Shown one piece after another: positions 35,788-47,129 of a DNA stretch of 64,000 nucleotides. The notes under the pieces are model-generated. The model searched no databases. It was not told where the DNA came from and saw nothing but the letters and a program-made list of their open reading frames with translations. How positions within the stretch are numbered: position 1 is the stretch's first letter; each line of letters begins with the position of its first letter. The position numbers and the translations under genes were made by a program. Source of the stretch: Nymphalis io (lineage: Eukaryota > Arthropoda > Insecta > Lepidoptera > Nymphalidae); the NCBI RefSeq assembly GCF_905147045.1, contig NC_065898.1:8494001-8558000 (forward strand), in the 5' to 3' direction.

Positions 35788-37738
35788 TGACAAAATATGT
35801 TTTTGTAGTCCGGAGACTAAGTGTTAATAAAATTACAGGAGCTCCATTACGACGAAATGTTCGGACGAAGCAAAGTTATATAGAAATCGTCAACGGTTTA
35901 GAAAAAAGCACGAACAACAAAACCGATAGGACGTCCCATTGTTTGAAATTAAGGAGACAAAGATCTAATATCAGTTTGTACCATTTATTAATTAATTAAA
36001 AATATGTAATTACTTTTAAATAAAGTATAAAATATATTAATAGCTTTTTTTGGACAAAATAATGAATCAAGTACAAATTTAAATGTCATAACCAAAAAAC
36101 CGGGGTTAACTGTAGCTATATATATGAAAATAAAGCATAACGGTATGCGAGCCGAGAGAATTAAAATAATCGATTCAAACAGAACTTTCGTGTCATATAA
36201 ACTTCATTCATTGGGTATTTATTTAGTGATTAGTGATTTTAGTATCGTCTATTATAAGTTAATTATCATAAAACTAAATCGATTTTAAATTATTTTCAAA
36301 TTAAGCTTTTATAATTGTCCCAATGCGTAACTCTAGTACAGGTACGATACGAATAAAATAATACCTTTACAATTTTACCTTTATTTTTACAATACGTTTG
36401 CCCTCCATAGATTGAAGACATATTTGAGGCTGCAACAATGTTGGTTAAGATTTGCTTCTAGTAGGTAACCCTGTTATGAAGTTCGATGTAATAATCAGTA
36501 AGTTACAATAATAATCAATGAATCGGTAATCTAAAGTTATAGTCAGACAATCATCACTGTATAAATACAATTATGGTTGTCTGACTATGCATTTCCTTCT
36601 TTTACATAGGACTTCTATGGAAAAGAAGGAAATTTATTTTCTATTATCCATTTTTTATACTTTGTCACTAGATGGCGTTGCAAAACATCGCATTTTATGC
36701 CATTCAAAAGAAGGCTAAATGACTGCCAAGATTTGGTAGCATTATATTTGAATTTATAAAAATACTTCCAATCATAAATACTATTAAAAAAACTATATAA
36801 CGCAGTAAAAATCAATTGGGAACTAGAAACTGCGAGTAACTGTAATAAGAGCAAGAATTAAGATGGAAATGGCATAAAACAGAACAAAAAAACATTAACG
36901 ATCAAAAGTTTGTCATAAGCCTGCGAATATATCCTCCAAATATAAAAAGAAAAAACTACTAAGTTAGTAGGATCATGATAATGAAAGTTGCGATCGTATA
37001 CTATTACTATTTGCTTTTTTATTAATAAACAAATTTTATATTTACAATTTTGTTTTATTTACACAATAAATAAAATGAAATTACATTATTTAAGGAATAT
37101 AAAATGAAAATAAAAAGGTGCTTAATTATGTTCTTCATCCTAATAATTACGAAATTTACCGCCCGCCGCGCCGTCAAATTTTTTAACTGGAATTTGTTTT
37201 TCGTATTAATTGAGATTTTGGCCCGCTTTGCTATCTGGCACGTTTGCTCCTTTCACTCTACCCCAACCCCAGGACCGTTCATTATTTTTAGTAAAATACG
37301 GGAGGCTATATCTACTGGCCATGTAAAAAGTGTCAACTATTATATCTTAACCGGTGACACCTGAGGATCACACTTCACATTGAAGTACTACTTATTAGCC
37401 TATTCCAACATTTATATACATATATTAAGTATTACTCCTTCCATTACATCTACCGATAGCCTATTCTAATCACTAGAGGAGTAAACCCAAATAAAAAACA
37501 AATAAACCCAGATAAGACACCGACCATTGGTCACCGATATCAATTGACGCGATAACATTGGTCGACATCTTGAATAATCTATGATATTCACTATGGAAAA
37601 TAAATGTTTTAGACAGAGATAGAATAATCAAATCTTTTGTCCCTTATCGCGTAACTAGTTTTATCAAGGTCGGATACTCAAGTATGAAACAAACTTGACA
37701 GTAGGTGCGTTCATTGTGTTTATTGTTCAATTTTTGCT
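35788..37738. repeat. Right arm of the 1.95-kb inverted repeat
   Basis: Contains the BEN-B3 last exon (acceptor near 35838, premature TAG in place of GAG) and downstream flank. About 36560-37590 is extra compared with the flank of BEN-B1 at 9557-9600; it starts with short inverted repeats (CATTTCCTTCTTTTACATAG against CTATGGAAAAGAAGGAAAT) and is probably an unidentified DNA element. No coding region is convincing. Confidence 0.8.
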
Positions 37739-38074
37739 TATTTTTATATTAGAAAACGATTCTAACCCAGTGAAAAGTAAAACAAACATAATGATATAAG
37801 AATTTATATTATATCGAAGATTATACAATGGTGCATTGTCGTTTTATTTCATGTTAAAGCGATAGCAAGAATAAAATTGCCAGCGTGTGTTTTCACAGGT
37901 AAGAAAGACCGTTTTATCCCTATATATAGTTTCTTATTGATGATTATTTATGCCATAGCATGACGCCACCTTATATCGCATTAAAATCCTGAAGATAATA
38001 GGATTTGTTGTTATCATTCATAACCTATAAATATTTATCATGTAAGGGCTGGCAGCGTCACCTAATAAAATGTC

Positions 38075-38510
38075 TCGATTTTTGATTAAAAGTTGCGAAA
38101 TAAATTCGGAGTCTAATAACAGCCTACAATGCTTCGTTATCTATAAATATGTTATTTTAATTTATTCTTTCTCCTATTTGTAATTTCCTAATGACAATAT
38201 TATTTAATATTCTTCTTGAATTTATTATTATTATAATTTATTATATTAACATAGAATACATGTGGCAAACATGCTTTATAAATAATTTAATTAAGTATTT
38301 TAGATTGCAACATCTGAGGAAAATGCTAATCCAGTACCATATAAAGATACTGAAGCACTATTGATAACGGAAACAAAAACAAACAATGTAACGGTTTTTG
38401 GGTGTAGTTGGAAAACAAAACAAAAATTAACTAAAAAATAAAAAGTAAAATTTAATAACATCATTTTGTTTTAATTAAATCCTGAAAATTATTTATCTCC
38501 CAAAACAGGG
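38075..38510 (+). other. Insertion with a possible orphan terminal exon
   Basis: Absent from the equivalent flank at 10105-10115. A TATTTTAG acceptor at 38303 precedes 46 codons ending in TAA (38304-38441): ATSEENANPVPYKDTEALLI then ETKTNNVTVFGCSW. An AATAAA overlaps the stop. It could be the last exon of an unknown gene carried here; not recognised. Confidence 0.3.
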
Positions 38511-38614
38511 AATGCAGTTACTATGGCAACATTATACGCACACATTGGTATATTGACTTGGTCAAAGTGAAATCATCTCATGTCGTATCTACATTTTGAC
38601 ACGTATATACGACT

Positions 38615-38940
38615 TACCGAGGAGACCAGGACCCCCTGTTAGTGGTTAGAACACGTGAATCTTAACCGACGATCGTGGATTCAAACCCGGGCAAGCACCA
38701 CTGAATTTTCATGTGCTTAATTTGTGATTATAATTCATCTCGTGCTTTACGGTGAAGGAAAACATCGTGAGGAAACCTGCATGTGTCTAATTTCATTGAA
38801 ATTATGCCACATGTGTATTCTACCAATACGCATTGGAGCAGCGTGGTGGAATAAGCTCCAAACCTTCTCCTCAAAAGGGAGAGGAGGCCTTAGCCCAGCA
38901 GTGGGACATTAACAGGCTGTTACTACTACTACTACTATTG
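38615..38940 (+). mobile_element. tRNA-derived SINE (copy 1)
   Basis: Contains a TAGTGGTTAGAAC A-box-like motif, GATTCAAACCC as a B box, the conserved body GGTGAAGGAAAACATCGTGA and GGAGCAGCGTGGTGGAATAA, then GCCCAGCAGTGGGACATTAA and an (ACT)n tail. This matches a SINE family very common in butterflies (Metulj-like, by recollection). Confidence 0.75.
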
Positions 38941-38945
38941 GCATA

Positions 38946-39601
38946 TTAGGTCCTTACATATGAAATTGGCGTTTTGTACGGGAGGAATATAAAGTCAATT
39001 TTTTTTTGTAAAATGTATTTAATAAACCAACGTTTGCACCGTTGTTATCTATGCACTTTTGCCATCTCATGGCTAGTTCATTGATCCCTTTACTAAAAAA
39101 ACCATGGTGGCAAGAATCAATAAACTCTATGAAGGCGGTTTGAACTACCGCATCGGAGTTGAAATTTTTCCTTGTAAGAAGTTGTCCAAATTCCGGAAAA
39201 AATGGTAAGCTGTTGGAGCAAGGTCCGGGGAGTACGGTGAATATCGCAGACATTCCAATTGTAGCTCATCTAACTTAATGGTTGTTTGTTGTGCAGTGTG
39301 TGGTCTTGCGTTGTCGTGAAGCAGCAGTGGCCTAGAGCGATTGACCAATCTCGGTTGTTTAGCAGCTAGTTCTTCCTTCATTGTTTGCAGTTGCTGACAA
39401 TAGATATCTGCCGTAATCGTTTGGCCAGATTTTAGAAAGCTGAAGTGAACGACACCGGCGCTAGTCCACCAACACTCACAAGTAACTTTTTCTGAGTCAA
39501 TTTTCGTTTAGCGCAGGATTTGGCAGGGTCTCCAGGGTTCAGCCATTGCGACGAGCGCTTTCGATTATCGTACAGTATCCACTTAATTAAGGTTATTTGA
39601 A
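38946..39601 (-). mobile_element. mariner transposon fragment
   Basis: TTAGGTCCTTACATATGAAA at 38946, preceded by TA, is a mariner terminal repeat. On minus the transposase is readable in pieces: WILYDNRKRSSQWLNPG, ITADIYCQQLQTMKEELAAK, LLLHDNARPHTA with a catalytic Asp, YSPYSPDLAPTAYHFFRNLD, and a C-terminus WQKCIDNNGA. Frame shifts break it, and the N-terminal half is missing where the next SINE starts. Inactive. Confidence 0.85.
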
Positions 39602-39870
39602 AAGCCGAGATGGTCCAGTGGTTAGACACGTGAATCTTAACCGATGATCGTGGGTGAAAACTTAATTTGTGTTTATAATTCATTTCGTGCTTGACGGTGA
39701 AGGAAAACATCGCGAGGAAATCTGCATGTGTATGATTTCATTGAAATTAAGCCTCATGTGTTTTCTACTAACCCGCATTCGAGCAGCGTGGTGGAGTAAG
39801 CTCCAAACCTTCTACTTAAAAGGAAGACGAAGCCTTTGCCCAGCAGTGGGATATTAACAGGTTGTTACTG
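39602..39870 (+). mobile_element. tRNA-derived SINE (copy 2, internally deleted)
   Basis: Starts GCCGAGATGGTCCAGTGGTT with the A box. The B box and following bases are deleted after GATCGTGGGT. The body (GGTGAAGGAAAACATCGCGA, GAGCAGCGTGGTGGAGTAAG) and end (CAGCAGTGGGATATTAACAG) match copy 1. It abuts the truncated mariner. Confidence 0.75.
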
Positions 39871-40222
39871 TATACTGTGTATATAACTCTAAAAACGACC
39901 TACATATATTCTCTAAACCTGAATTTATTTAGCTGTGACAAGGCTTCTAGATATTAAGATTTATAAAATGTCGTATATTTTACGAATATTATAAAATAGT
40001 AAGAAGATCGTACATCGATATCGAGATCGTATATCGAATGATCTTGTCGTCATTTTTGAAGTATTTATTTTTCGACAGAAACAATCTCAAATTATTCAAT
40101 ACGGTTTTTTTCAATCTTTTCTATATTCTCGTGTATAAAATATATAAATAGGCTACCTATGTTTAATATATACCTACCGAGGTACTAGTTAGTATTTGCG
40201 TACTTCAAAAGTTTGTATAAGT
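39871..40222 (+). pseudogene. BEN-B intron 1 relic
   Basis: Matches 5540-5845 (AAGAAGATCGTACATCGATA and the CCTACCGAGGTACTAGTTAG segment), with the divergence seen in the 34.6-34.9 kb copy. No exon is kept. It marks the left part of an old BEN-B copy that runs, heavily interrupted, to about 45190. Confidence 0.65.
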
Positions 40223-40610
40223 TTTAAGTTTATAAAGAAAGTAAAATGCTGAGTGTTCGTAATCTGTTTATTCAAAAATCTGTCTGTGTTTCGACTACAA
40301 ATGTTATTAGCTCCAACGATTACAATGATATGCCAAAGCGTCGTGTTTTTAAAGCACCAGTCCCAATCGTTAATTCTTCGTTCGCTCAACGCTTTGATCC
40401 ATTCATTTCGCCTTTCATGTATAATAAAGTAATCAAATTATGCGACATCAAAGTCTGCACTATAAAAAAAAGCTAAACAGGCTCTCTATATTTGGTTAGT
40501 CACACTTTCGTATGATATGACAGAAAGTATTCTTACCGTGTTATCGTGATTAAAAAAAAATATATAAATAAAATATAATATATATAAATAATGTATCTAT
40601 ATAGCACCCA
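40223..40610 (+). mobile_element. 3' end of a Jockey-like LINE
   Basis: A frame through 40244-40476 ends SPFMYNKVIKLCDIKVCTIK, resembling the C-terminus of lepidopteran Jockey/CR1-type RT proteins, where a similar run follows the RT domain. An A-rich tail follows from 40550. The match is from pattern memory and moderate. The insert splits BEN-B intron 1. Confidence 0.45.
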
Positions 40611-41864
40611 CATTATATTGTATTTATATATACATACATTTAATATTATTGACATTTTATATAGTTTTAATAGTCTTGCGTAGTTTGCTTAAAATTATAT
40701 ATATATCTATAAAGTTAACAACAATGTTTTAAGAACACGTTATTAACCGTAGGTAAAACGCTGTCTATAAATCGTAGCAAGGTATTCACGATACAAGCTT
40801 GCTTAGTGTGGAGTCCACCGAAAATACAATTATGATATCGTTTCAGCAAACAACCCAGCTATTGTATCAAGTGTGTAATATTTACTGTAAATTAAACAAT
40901 TTTTTATTTTTAAGTATGTATACCTACATATATATCGACTTATAACAGATGTGCTTAAATAATTAAAAAACGGGTTTCTGCGAAATCGTTAACAATATTA
41001 TTTTGTCATGCATTGATTGTGTGTAAAAAGTTAGTTCGTCGGGAAAGAAGACGTAAACCTTAACAGAAGATTGCTGGTTTGTTAACGAGTAGGACCTTTG
41101 ATTTATCAATTAGTAGCAATAGTAGTGTACGATTATTCATAGAATTAACTTTAGTTAAATGGTCACGTAAAATGCAAACTTTTAACTTAATTTATTAAGG
41201 CTTTTACGAACATTTATTCTCATTACATCACCATACTACCGATTATATATTATATTATACTGATTCCGATAAGATATTTTTTGTCGAGTTGTAATTTATA
41301 CCTCATTTAAGAAGAGAGAAATTTAAATATTTAGTTTACCGAGCGTGGGATTCTGATTACTTTATGGTCTTTGACAAAATGTATTGAAAAGCTGTAACAT
41401 TCATTTTTAGATTAAAGGTGTCGTAAAAGGCCTATTAAGACAAATAAATGTCATCATGTATATAAATATATATATATATGGTTTAATATTTTTATTACTT
41501 ATAATAAATATGGTGAACTTCTGCTAGTATCGTTGTTATAATATTCTAATAATATTTTACTTCAGTTATTAATCGATATAAAACATTTGAGAAATGCATC
41601 GGTTGCGTATTGCCTCATGTGTAACGAATTTGTTTGATATTTATTGGGGGACAAATGTCGGGTACTTGGGTATCTTTAGTTCAATAGAAGCCATTGTATG
41701 ATTGTAGCCATTTTATCTTTACCTGCGTACTGACACGCACCGCACCTACCCTCTACTGTTCGGTTAATTTTTGTACAGCATCGTGTTAGGAAGAAATTGC
41801 ATATTACATTTTATTATATTAGATAGATATTGACTACGTCGTGTAGATTTAAATTTAATAGAAC
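40611..41864. other. Shuffled intron relics, no gene
   Basis: 40905-41062 matches BEN-B intron 1 (5855-6015; ATTATTTTGTCATGCATTGA). 41510-41730 is the reverse complement of the 5230-5420 part of the same intron, so a piece has been flipped. 40611-40900 and 41063-41505 are AT-rich and unmatched. Confidence 0.5.
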
Positions 41865-41975
41865 ATGGATCAAAAGTTGTGGCTTCTCGTCGAATGGGTA
41901 GACGAACAAAACATATTTTACTTCGTGACAAGCGTAACGATGGTGCACGCAGGGCGCGAATTCTTCGAGTTTCTG
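41865..41975 (+). other. Orphan first exon, 37 codons
   Basis: ATG, 37 open codons and a strong CTG/GTGAGT donor. It encodes MDQKLWLLVEWVDEQNIFYF, then VTSVTMVHAGREFFEFL. The composition looks like real protein and recalls the short N-terminal segments of some other BEN proteins (LVEW followed by alternating hydrophobics); that link is a guess. Possible next exons are 42462-42576 and 42720 onward; joined directly, the frame stops after eight more codons. Confidence 0.4.
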
Positions 41976-43199
41976 GTGAGTCACTTTCGTTATTTAATTT
42001 CGTTTTGTCTGTCTGTTCGTCTGTTTGTGCAGGCTAATCTTTGAAACGGCTGAATACCAAATTGACCGTACCCAAATCAGTTAAGCCGTTTCTAAGATTA
42101 TCGTGCACAAGCAGACAAAAATTCTAACAATCATTGATTTGGGTTTTATTGCGTTGATAAAGGCCCACGATAAAAGTTTTACTCAAATATCTTCCATGTA
42201 CAGACAGTATCAGTTACATTTTTATCATATGTATAGGTATAGATTATTTGATTTTCAACTACCGACATGCTCTATAGGTAAAGAGAGGTAAGTACCTCCT
42301 TTTTTTCACGCAATTATTATAAAATAAGTGTATTTGACACAGCTGTTCCGACAGAAGTATTTTTTTTAGAAATTATTTGGAGATTTTATATTTTAAATAT
42401 CGTATGAATTTTTATGTTCATATATTATATCTTGTTATCATATAATTATATACATTTTCAGATAACAAACATTATGTCAAAGAGTTGAAAGTGATGTTGA
42501 AAGACAAGACCATCAAGTGAAAACTGTTCTTTCATTGTGTGTGAATACTATAAAAGAGATGAAAACGGGTCCAATGGTGAGTATAAGATTATTCATTTAT
42601 TACAGATAATACTTATTTATATATGTAATTATTATTCCTCCGTCAATTTGTATTTATTTACAGCAATTATAAAACTATTTGCTCATACTACATACATTAT
42701 CCTCTTTAGGCGTAAGCCAAGATTGTAGATACTACAGACGGCGACCATAAGATTTGGCCCGTCCATTTGTTTAATGTATATTGTTTGAAGAAAAAACATT
42801 TTACGTAATTTTATATACATATAAATCAAACGAAACTTTGAGATTATAAAAACGAAGCGATTATAAAAATACTATCTTACCTTACCTTACTTATACTATA
42901 CTAGATTCGCCTTTCGGACGTCGTTGAGCGAGGTTGTGTTTCTTAGTGCGATAAGATTGTTCGAATTGGCGAATTTTAACATCTAGTTCGAAACCGAGGG
43001 TCGCCTGTTAAAAATAAACTTTTATTGTTGAAAGTTTAGATATTCTTTTTATATACTTAGCATTATAAGAATGTAAAATCAGGAAACCTTGTATGTATAT
43101 AATGCAATAGGTAAATTCTAAAACGCAGTGGGATAATATGGTAGAATGGGCTCAAAGTGAAGAAGATCTTTGAAAATGTTAAATATGGCTTATAAGAAC
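41976..43199 (+). other. Possible non-coding exons and repeat
   Basis: 41998-42122 is an interspersed repeat (GTCTGTCTGTTCGTCTG ... CAGACAAAAATTC). 42150-42290 resembles BEN-B intron 1. 42462-42576 and 42720 onward have good splice signals and recur at 53680-53727/53858 and 59440. The following sequence to 43190, with AATAAA near 43012, recurs near 59400-59950. This may be a small spliced transcript duplicated with the locus; no protein was recognised. Confidence 0.35.
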
Positions 43200-43600
43200 C
43201 GACTGATATTTTACTTTAATAAATACCTACTTAACATTTTTCGTGGAATTATTACACATTGTAATAAATAAATCTTAACAAAAGATAAAAATATATACAC
43301 AGAAATACAAAACCAACAATCACCAAGAAAACAAAATTTAGAAACACCAATGACATAAAACTATCAAAGCCTCGTACTATTAACTATGCGAAGAAAAATA
43401 TTATGTTTGACGGAGCGAAACATTTTTATAGTTTACCAAAAAATATTAAAGAAGCAAAAAGTATGCGTCAGTTTATGAGACTATTAAAAATATATGTTCG
43501 AAGCAATATAAAATAACACAGGTACATAAAATGAAACAAACTGTATAATTATGTACAATAATTTATTACATTTAATAAAAAAAAATTAATAAATAAAATA
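43200..43600 (+). mobile_element. 3' end of a CR1/Jockey-like LINE
   Basis: The frame ending at about 43515 reads KPRTINYAKKNIMFDGAKH then FYSLPKNIKEAKSMRQFMR, a typical end of non-LTR RT proteins (gene end with W/F-LP-NIK). An A-rich tail with AATAAT repeats follows at 43560-43610. The rest of the element is missing. Confidence 0.55.
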
Positions 43601-44519
43601 AAACAAATAATAATAAAGTCATAAATTCTCTCTCTTTCACTCATACCACTTCCTAGCTGTACTTAATCCGTGTATTTGCGATAAGACCAGTCTATCGACA
43701 ATAATGCAGGGTTTTCACAGATACCCTCTTCGAAACTGTATTTTTTTTCATTTTTTACTAATATTCTTTATACATTATATAATTATACTTTACTACGCTG
43801 ATGTTATTGTAATTATCTTATGTTCTCATGTCAGTTAATTTGATTCTTAATGAGAAATAAAGTTGCATTAACCCTTATCAATTTATTATGGTAATAAACC
43901 TTTTTAGTAAGATTTAAATTAACATTATATAATCTTCAATAACTAAACCAAGCTCGCCTACTAATATAATCAGTATCTTTTTAGGATTGACATGAAAGAT
44001 TAAGGATTCTGTGCGGATTTTTTTGAATTTTAACTTTTTTAAATTCTTGTCTTGATATTCTTGCATTAGAAATAGTCGGTGATCCTGACTGCATTCAAGT
44101 TTTGTGTTTCGATTGGTTTATAATAATTTCATCCAGAAGCGTAGGATTTTGGACGAAATTCTCACCTAGACTTTACGGTCAAAATCAATTAAATCACGGG
44201 TATTTAGATCAGGCTTGTGATGAGACCAGCACACCGAGAGTCTTGGATATATTATATACGCAGGCTGATTGGCTTCAGCCACTATTTATAGGTTCTGGTC
44301 GGTCCGTCAAAATTGACGGAAGGAAGTCGGTCATCGAAAAAGTTTCTATTTTGTGTAAATTCCTGTGGAAAAAGATCTATTTAGAGCGTTGTGCGAACTA
44401 GCCAGTTTTAAATAGGGCCTCCAAATAATATTGCCACCTCATTGAGAAACTATGCGTCTAACGTGGCTTCGTTACGTTACGTTACGTTTACGTTTTTTAA
44501 TAATTTTCAAATATTTTAG
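43601..44519. other. Unidentified AT-rich stretch
   Basis: No recognised gene. One frame of 99 codons (44102-44401, MCFDWFIIISSRSVGFWTKF...) is open but shows no known motif and has no copy elsewhere in the window. A short CGTTA repeat lies near 44466-44495. Confidence 0.3.
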
Positions 44520-45190
44520 TGTAAATGAAATTAAAAAGTTTTTTGTTTTAATTTGAAAACTTTTAAGGCTTGGCGAGCGAGCCAACTCATGATGATTGGT
44601 CGACCGCCGAGGTACAGTACTGCATTCAAACATTTACAATTATGTCAATAGCTTACGGGTAAAAGTGGTGTGCCCGCTTTGGGCATTCCCCTATATATTC
44701 CCCCTTCACTATTACCCCTTCACTGGTGGTAGGGCTTTGTGCAAGCTCGTCTGGGTAGGTACCACCCACTCATCAGATATTCTACCGCAAAACAGCAATA
44801 CTTGATATTGTTGTGTTCCGGTTTGAAGGGTGAGTGAGCCAGTGTAATAACAGGCACAAGGGACATAAAATCTTAGTTCCCAAGGTTGGTGGCGCATTGG
44901 ATATGTAAGCGATGGTTGACATTTCTTACAATGCCAATGTCTAAGAGCGTTGGTGACCACTTACCATCAGGTGGCTCATATGCTCGTCCGCCTTTCTATT
45001 CTATAAAAAAAAAAAATATTACGTATTCCCTTTGGCAATTAATCGAAAATCAAAAATAAGGAAAGAAGCAATACAATGATGAATGTTCTATTAAGCCAGT
45101 CGTAATGAGTTTACTCTTAAGCCATTTAAGTCATATATAACAAGATTTAATGTTGAAATTAATCAGATGTCCTATCTATAATGGATAGGA
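44520..45190 (+). pseudogene. BEN-B4: intron 1 end and scrap of exon 2
   Basis: 44525-44702 matches 6125-6300 and 45018-45142 matches 6303-6424, split by a SINE-like repeat. After the polypyrimidine region, 45143-45190 resembles part of exon 2 (AATGTTGAAATTAAT, then AATGGATAGGAC), with most of the exon missing and a 16-base piece present in reverse orientation (CAGATGTCCTATC). An R1-type LINE begins at about 45191. Confidence 0.55.
44703..45017 (+). mobile_element. Short lepidopteran retroposon with poly(A)
   Basis: From ACTGGTGGTAGGGCTTTGTG through GGTAGGTACCACCCACTCAT and GGTGACCACTTACCATCAGG to an A12 tail at about 45004-45015. This sequence is familiar as an abundant repeat in butterfly genomes; the name is not certain. 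It sits cleanly inside the BEN-B4 intron, absent from BEN-B1 and B2. Confidence 0.65.
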
Positions 45191-46475
45191 CTCTGCGGCA
45201 GCGTCCGGCCTGCGTAAGCACGTCGCCGTCGATGAGGTCTCCTTCTTCGTTGCGGGAGTGAGTACACGTCGTCCTCCCACTCCCGCTCTGCTTCCTCCTT
45301 TTGCGACATGACGCATCCGCTGAACCGGGACACTGCCACCCAGATCTCTTCGCTTCCGGCCATCTTCTCGACGACCGAACCGTGAACCGTGGCCGGTCAA
45401 AAGCTGTGTCAGGTGATACGTGGGTGGGCCATGCTTGCGCTCGACCCACTTCCTCAGCACCGGCCGAATGGCCGCAACGAGGTCCCGGCTAGCACCCAGT
45501 TTCTCCGACCACTCGGCGAATACCCTTTCGCGGGCCTCCTCCCGCCACATCCGTCCGACACCGTGCGGTACGCCCGAGCTGCTCTGAGCGCCATCGCCGA
45601 CGTTACGGTTGTTCAGAGCCCTACCTAGCGCCCCGGCTGCAGTCACCAACTTTGGGGCCAAGCGCCGGAAGTGCTATTCGAACTTCCACCTGCCGTCGAG
45701 TACGAGTCCCAGGTACTTCATCGTCGACCCGACGGCGATGGAAATTCCGCCCACCGTTATCGCCGCCCCCGGAGGTGGCGCATTCCGAGGCCCGTGAAAG
45801 ACGAGGGCCTCGGATTTGTGTAGGGCCACCTCGATTCCCAGCGCGCGTATTCGGTGGACCACGTGCGCCACCCCAGCCGTGGCGAGATAAGCCGCCTCCC
45901 GGTATGATCTGCCGCGGGCCGACACGAGGGTGTCGTCAGCGTAGCACGTGACGCTGACCCCCCGCAACGTGGCCCCGCGCAGCACCCAGTCGTAGCCGAT
46001 GCACCACAGGAGCGGTCCTAGTACCGACCCCTGCGGAACACCGCACGACGACGACCTGACGGCCCATCCGTCCGCAGTCGGGAAGGCCACCGCCCTGCCC
46101 GAGAAGTAATCGGCCACGGTACGCCGCAGGTAGCCCGGCACAACGTGGAACCGCAGGGCCTCCATCACCGTATGGCAGGGTGTTGAAGGCATTGGAAATA
46201 TCCAGCGACACTGCCAACACCACCCCGCCCCGAGACACTTCCTCCTCGGCCAGGGCCCTCACCCTGGCGATTGCATCGAGCGTCGAGCGGCCGGGACGGA
46301 ACCCGTATTGCCGCTCGTCGAGTCCCGGCTCCATGCTGCCGACGAGACGGGCAGCGGGCACCTGCTCGAAGAGCTTGCTCACCTCGTCGAGCAACACGAT
46401 TGGGCGGTAGGCCGACGGCTGATCGGGCGGACGCCCGTCCTTGCGGATCAGAACGAGCGTGCCCGTTTTCCACAG
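45191..46475 (-). mobile_element. R1-clade LINE fragment (RT and C-terminal part)
   Basis: Strikingly GC-rich. On minus: QYGFRPGRSTLDAIARVRAL, LDISNAFNTLP, VVPGYLRRTVADYFSGR, GVPQGSVLGPLLWCIGYDW, VTCYADDTLVSARGRSY (YADD active site intact), MKYLGLVLDGRWKFE, and a C-terminal region with WSEKLGA. At least two frame shifts. The 5' part and 3' tail are missing. The same clade as the element at 54.4-59.2 kb but clearly diverged from it. Confidence 0.8.
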
Positions 46476-47129
46476 AGTATGTTCTAACCTTAGCTAAGAT
46501 AGCAAAAGTCAGAATAAGTCATAAGTTTGGTGGCAGACCACAATACCTACTCTGTTTAGATTTCGGAACTAAGAAACGTCAAACGTGAATTTTGACTTCT
46601 GAGGATTGTGATAGATATGTTACAATTAAGAACTACGAATTTGTTTTGATATGAATTATGCAATTATACTGCGATTATAGTGCGTGATTTCGATCGCATC
46701 GTTTATCAAATAATGTCAAACGAAACGGATCTGTTTATATCAGTTCTGTTAACAAGTGTGGCTTATAATAACTACTCCCAATGATATTTATCTTCGTGAT
46801 TTATTTACCTATACCTTATTATGTCTATAATTCATTATTAATAATTTCGTTAATCATCATACTATTAAATTACGATGTAAACAATAATTTAACTTTATTA
46901 GTTTGTAAACTGACTTCTGATTATTTTTTGTATAAAGTGGGTAGGACGCACGAAATGAGCTCAATCATTTTAAATAATTCCTGGCACAACGTTACGCTGT
47001 CTGAATATTATAAATTGAGTGTATTAATTATTGGACTGTTTTTCATTAACTCATTTAACCCACATAAAACACACAAGTGTTAACAGTTCCTCGGTCATGT
47101 TTAAACGTATAGTTATTTATTATTATTAT
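46476..47129. other. Unidentified stretch
   Basis: Nothing recognised. One AT-rich frame of 100 codons (46781-47083) is hydrophobic (YLPIPYYVYNSLLIISLIII) and could encode membrane segments, but low-complexity composition explains it as well. Confidence 0.25.

Noticed and set aside
38615..39870. Possible tRNA genes from the A and B boxes
   Set aside because: Sequence continues into the standard SINE body and tail; no cloverleaf was found.
45301..46588. Several plus-strand ORFs of 60-105 codons
   Set aside because: GC-rich antisense of the R1 fragment, whose RT motifs are clear on minus.
46781..47083. 100-codon hydrophobic ORF as a membrane protein
   Set aside because: AT-rich low-complexity sequence often gives Ile/Leu/Tyr-rich frames; no copy, motif or splice context supports it.
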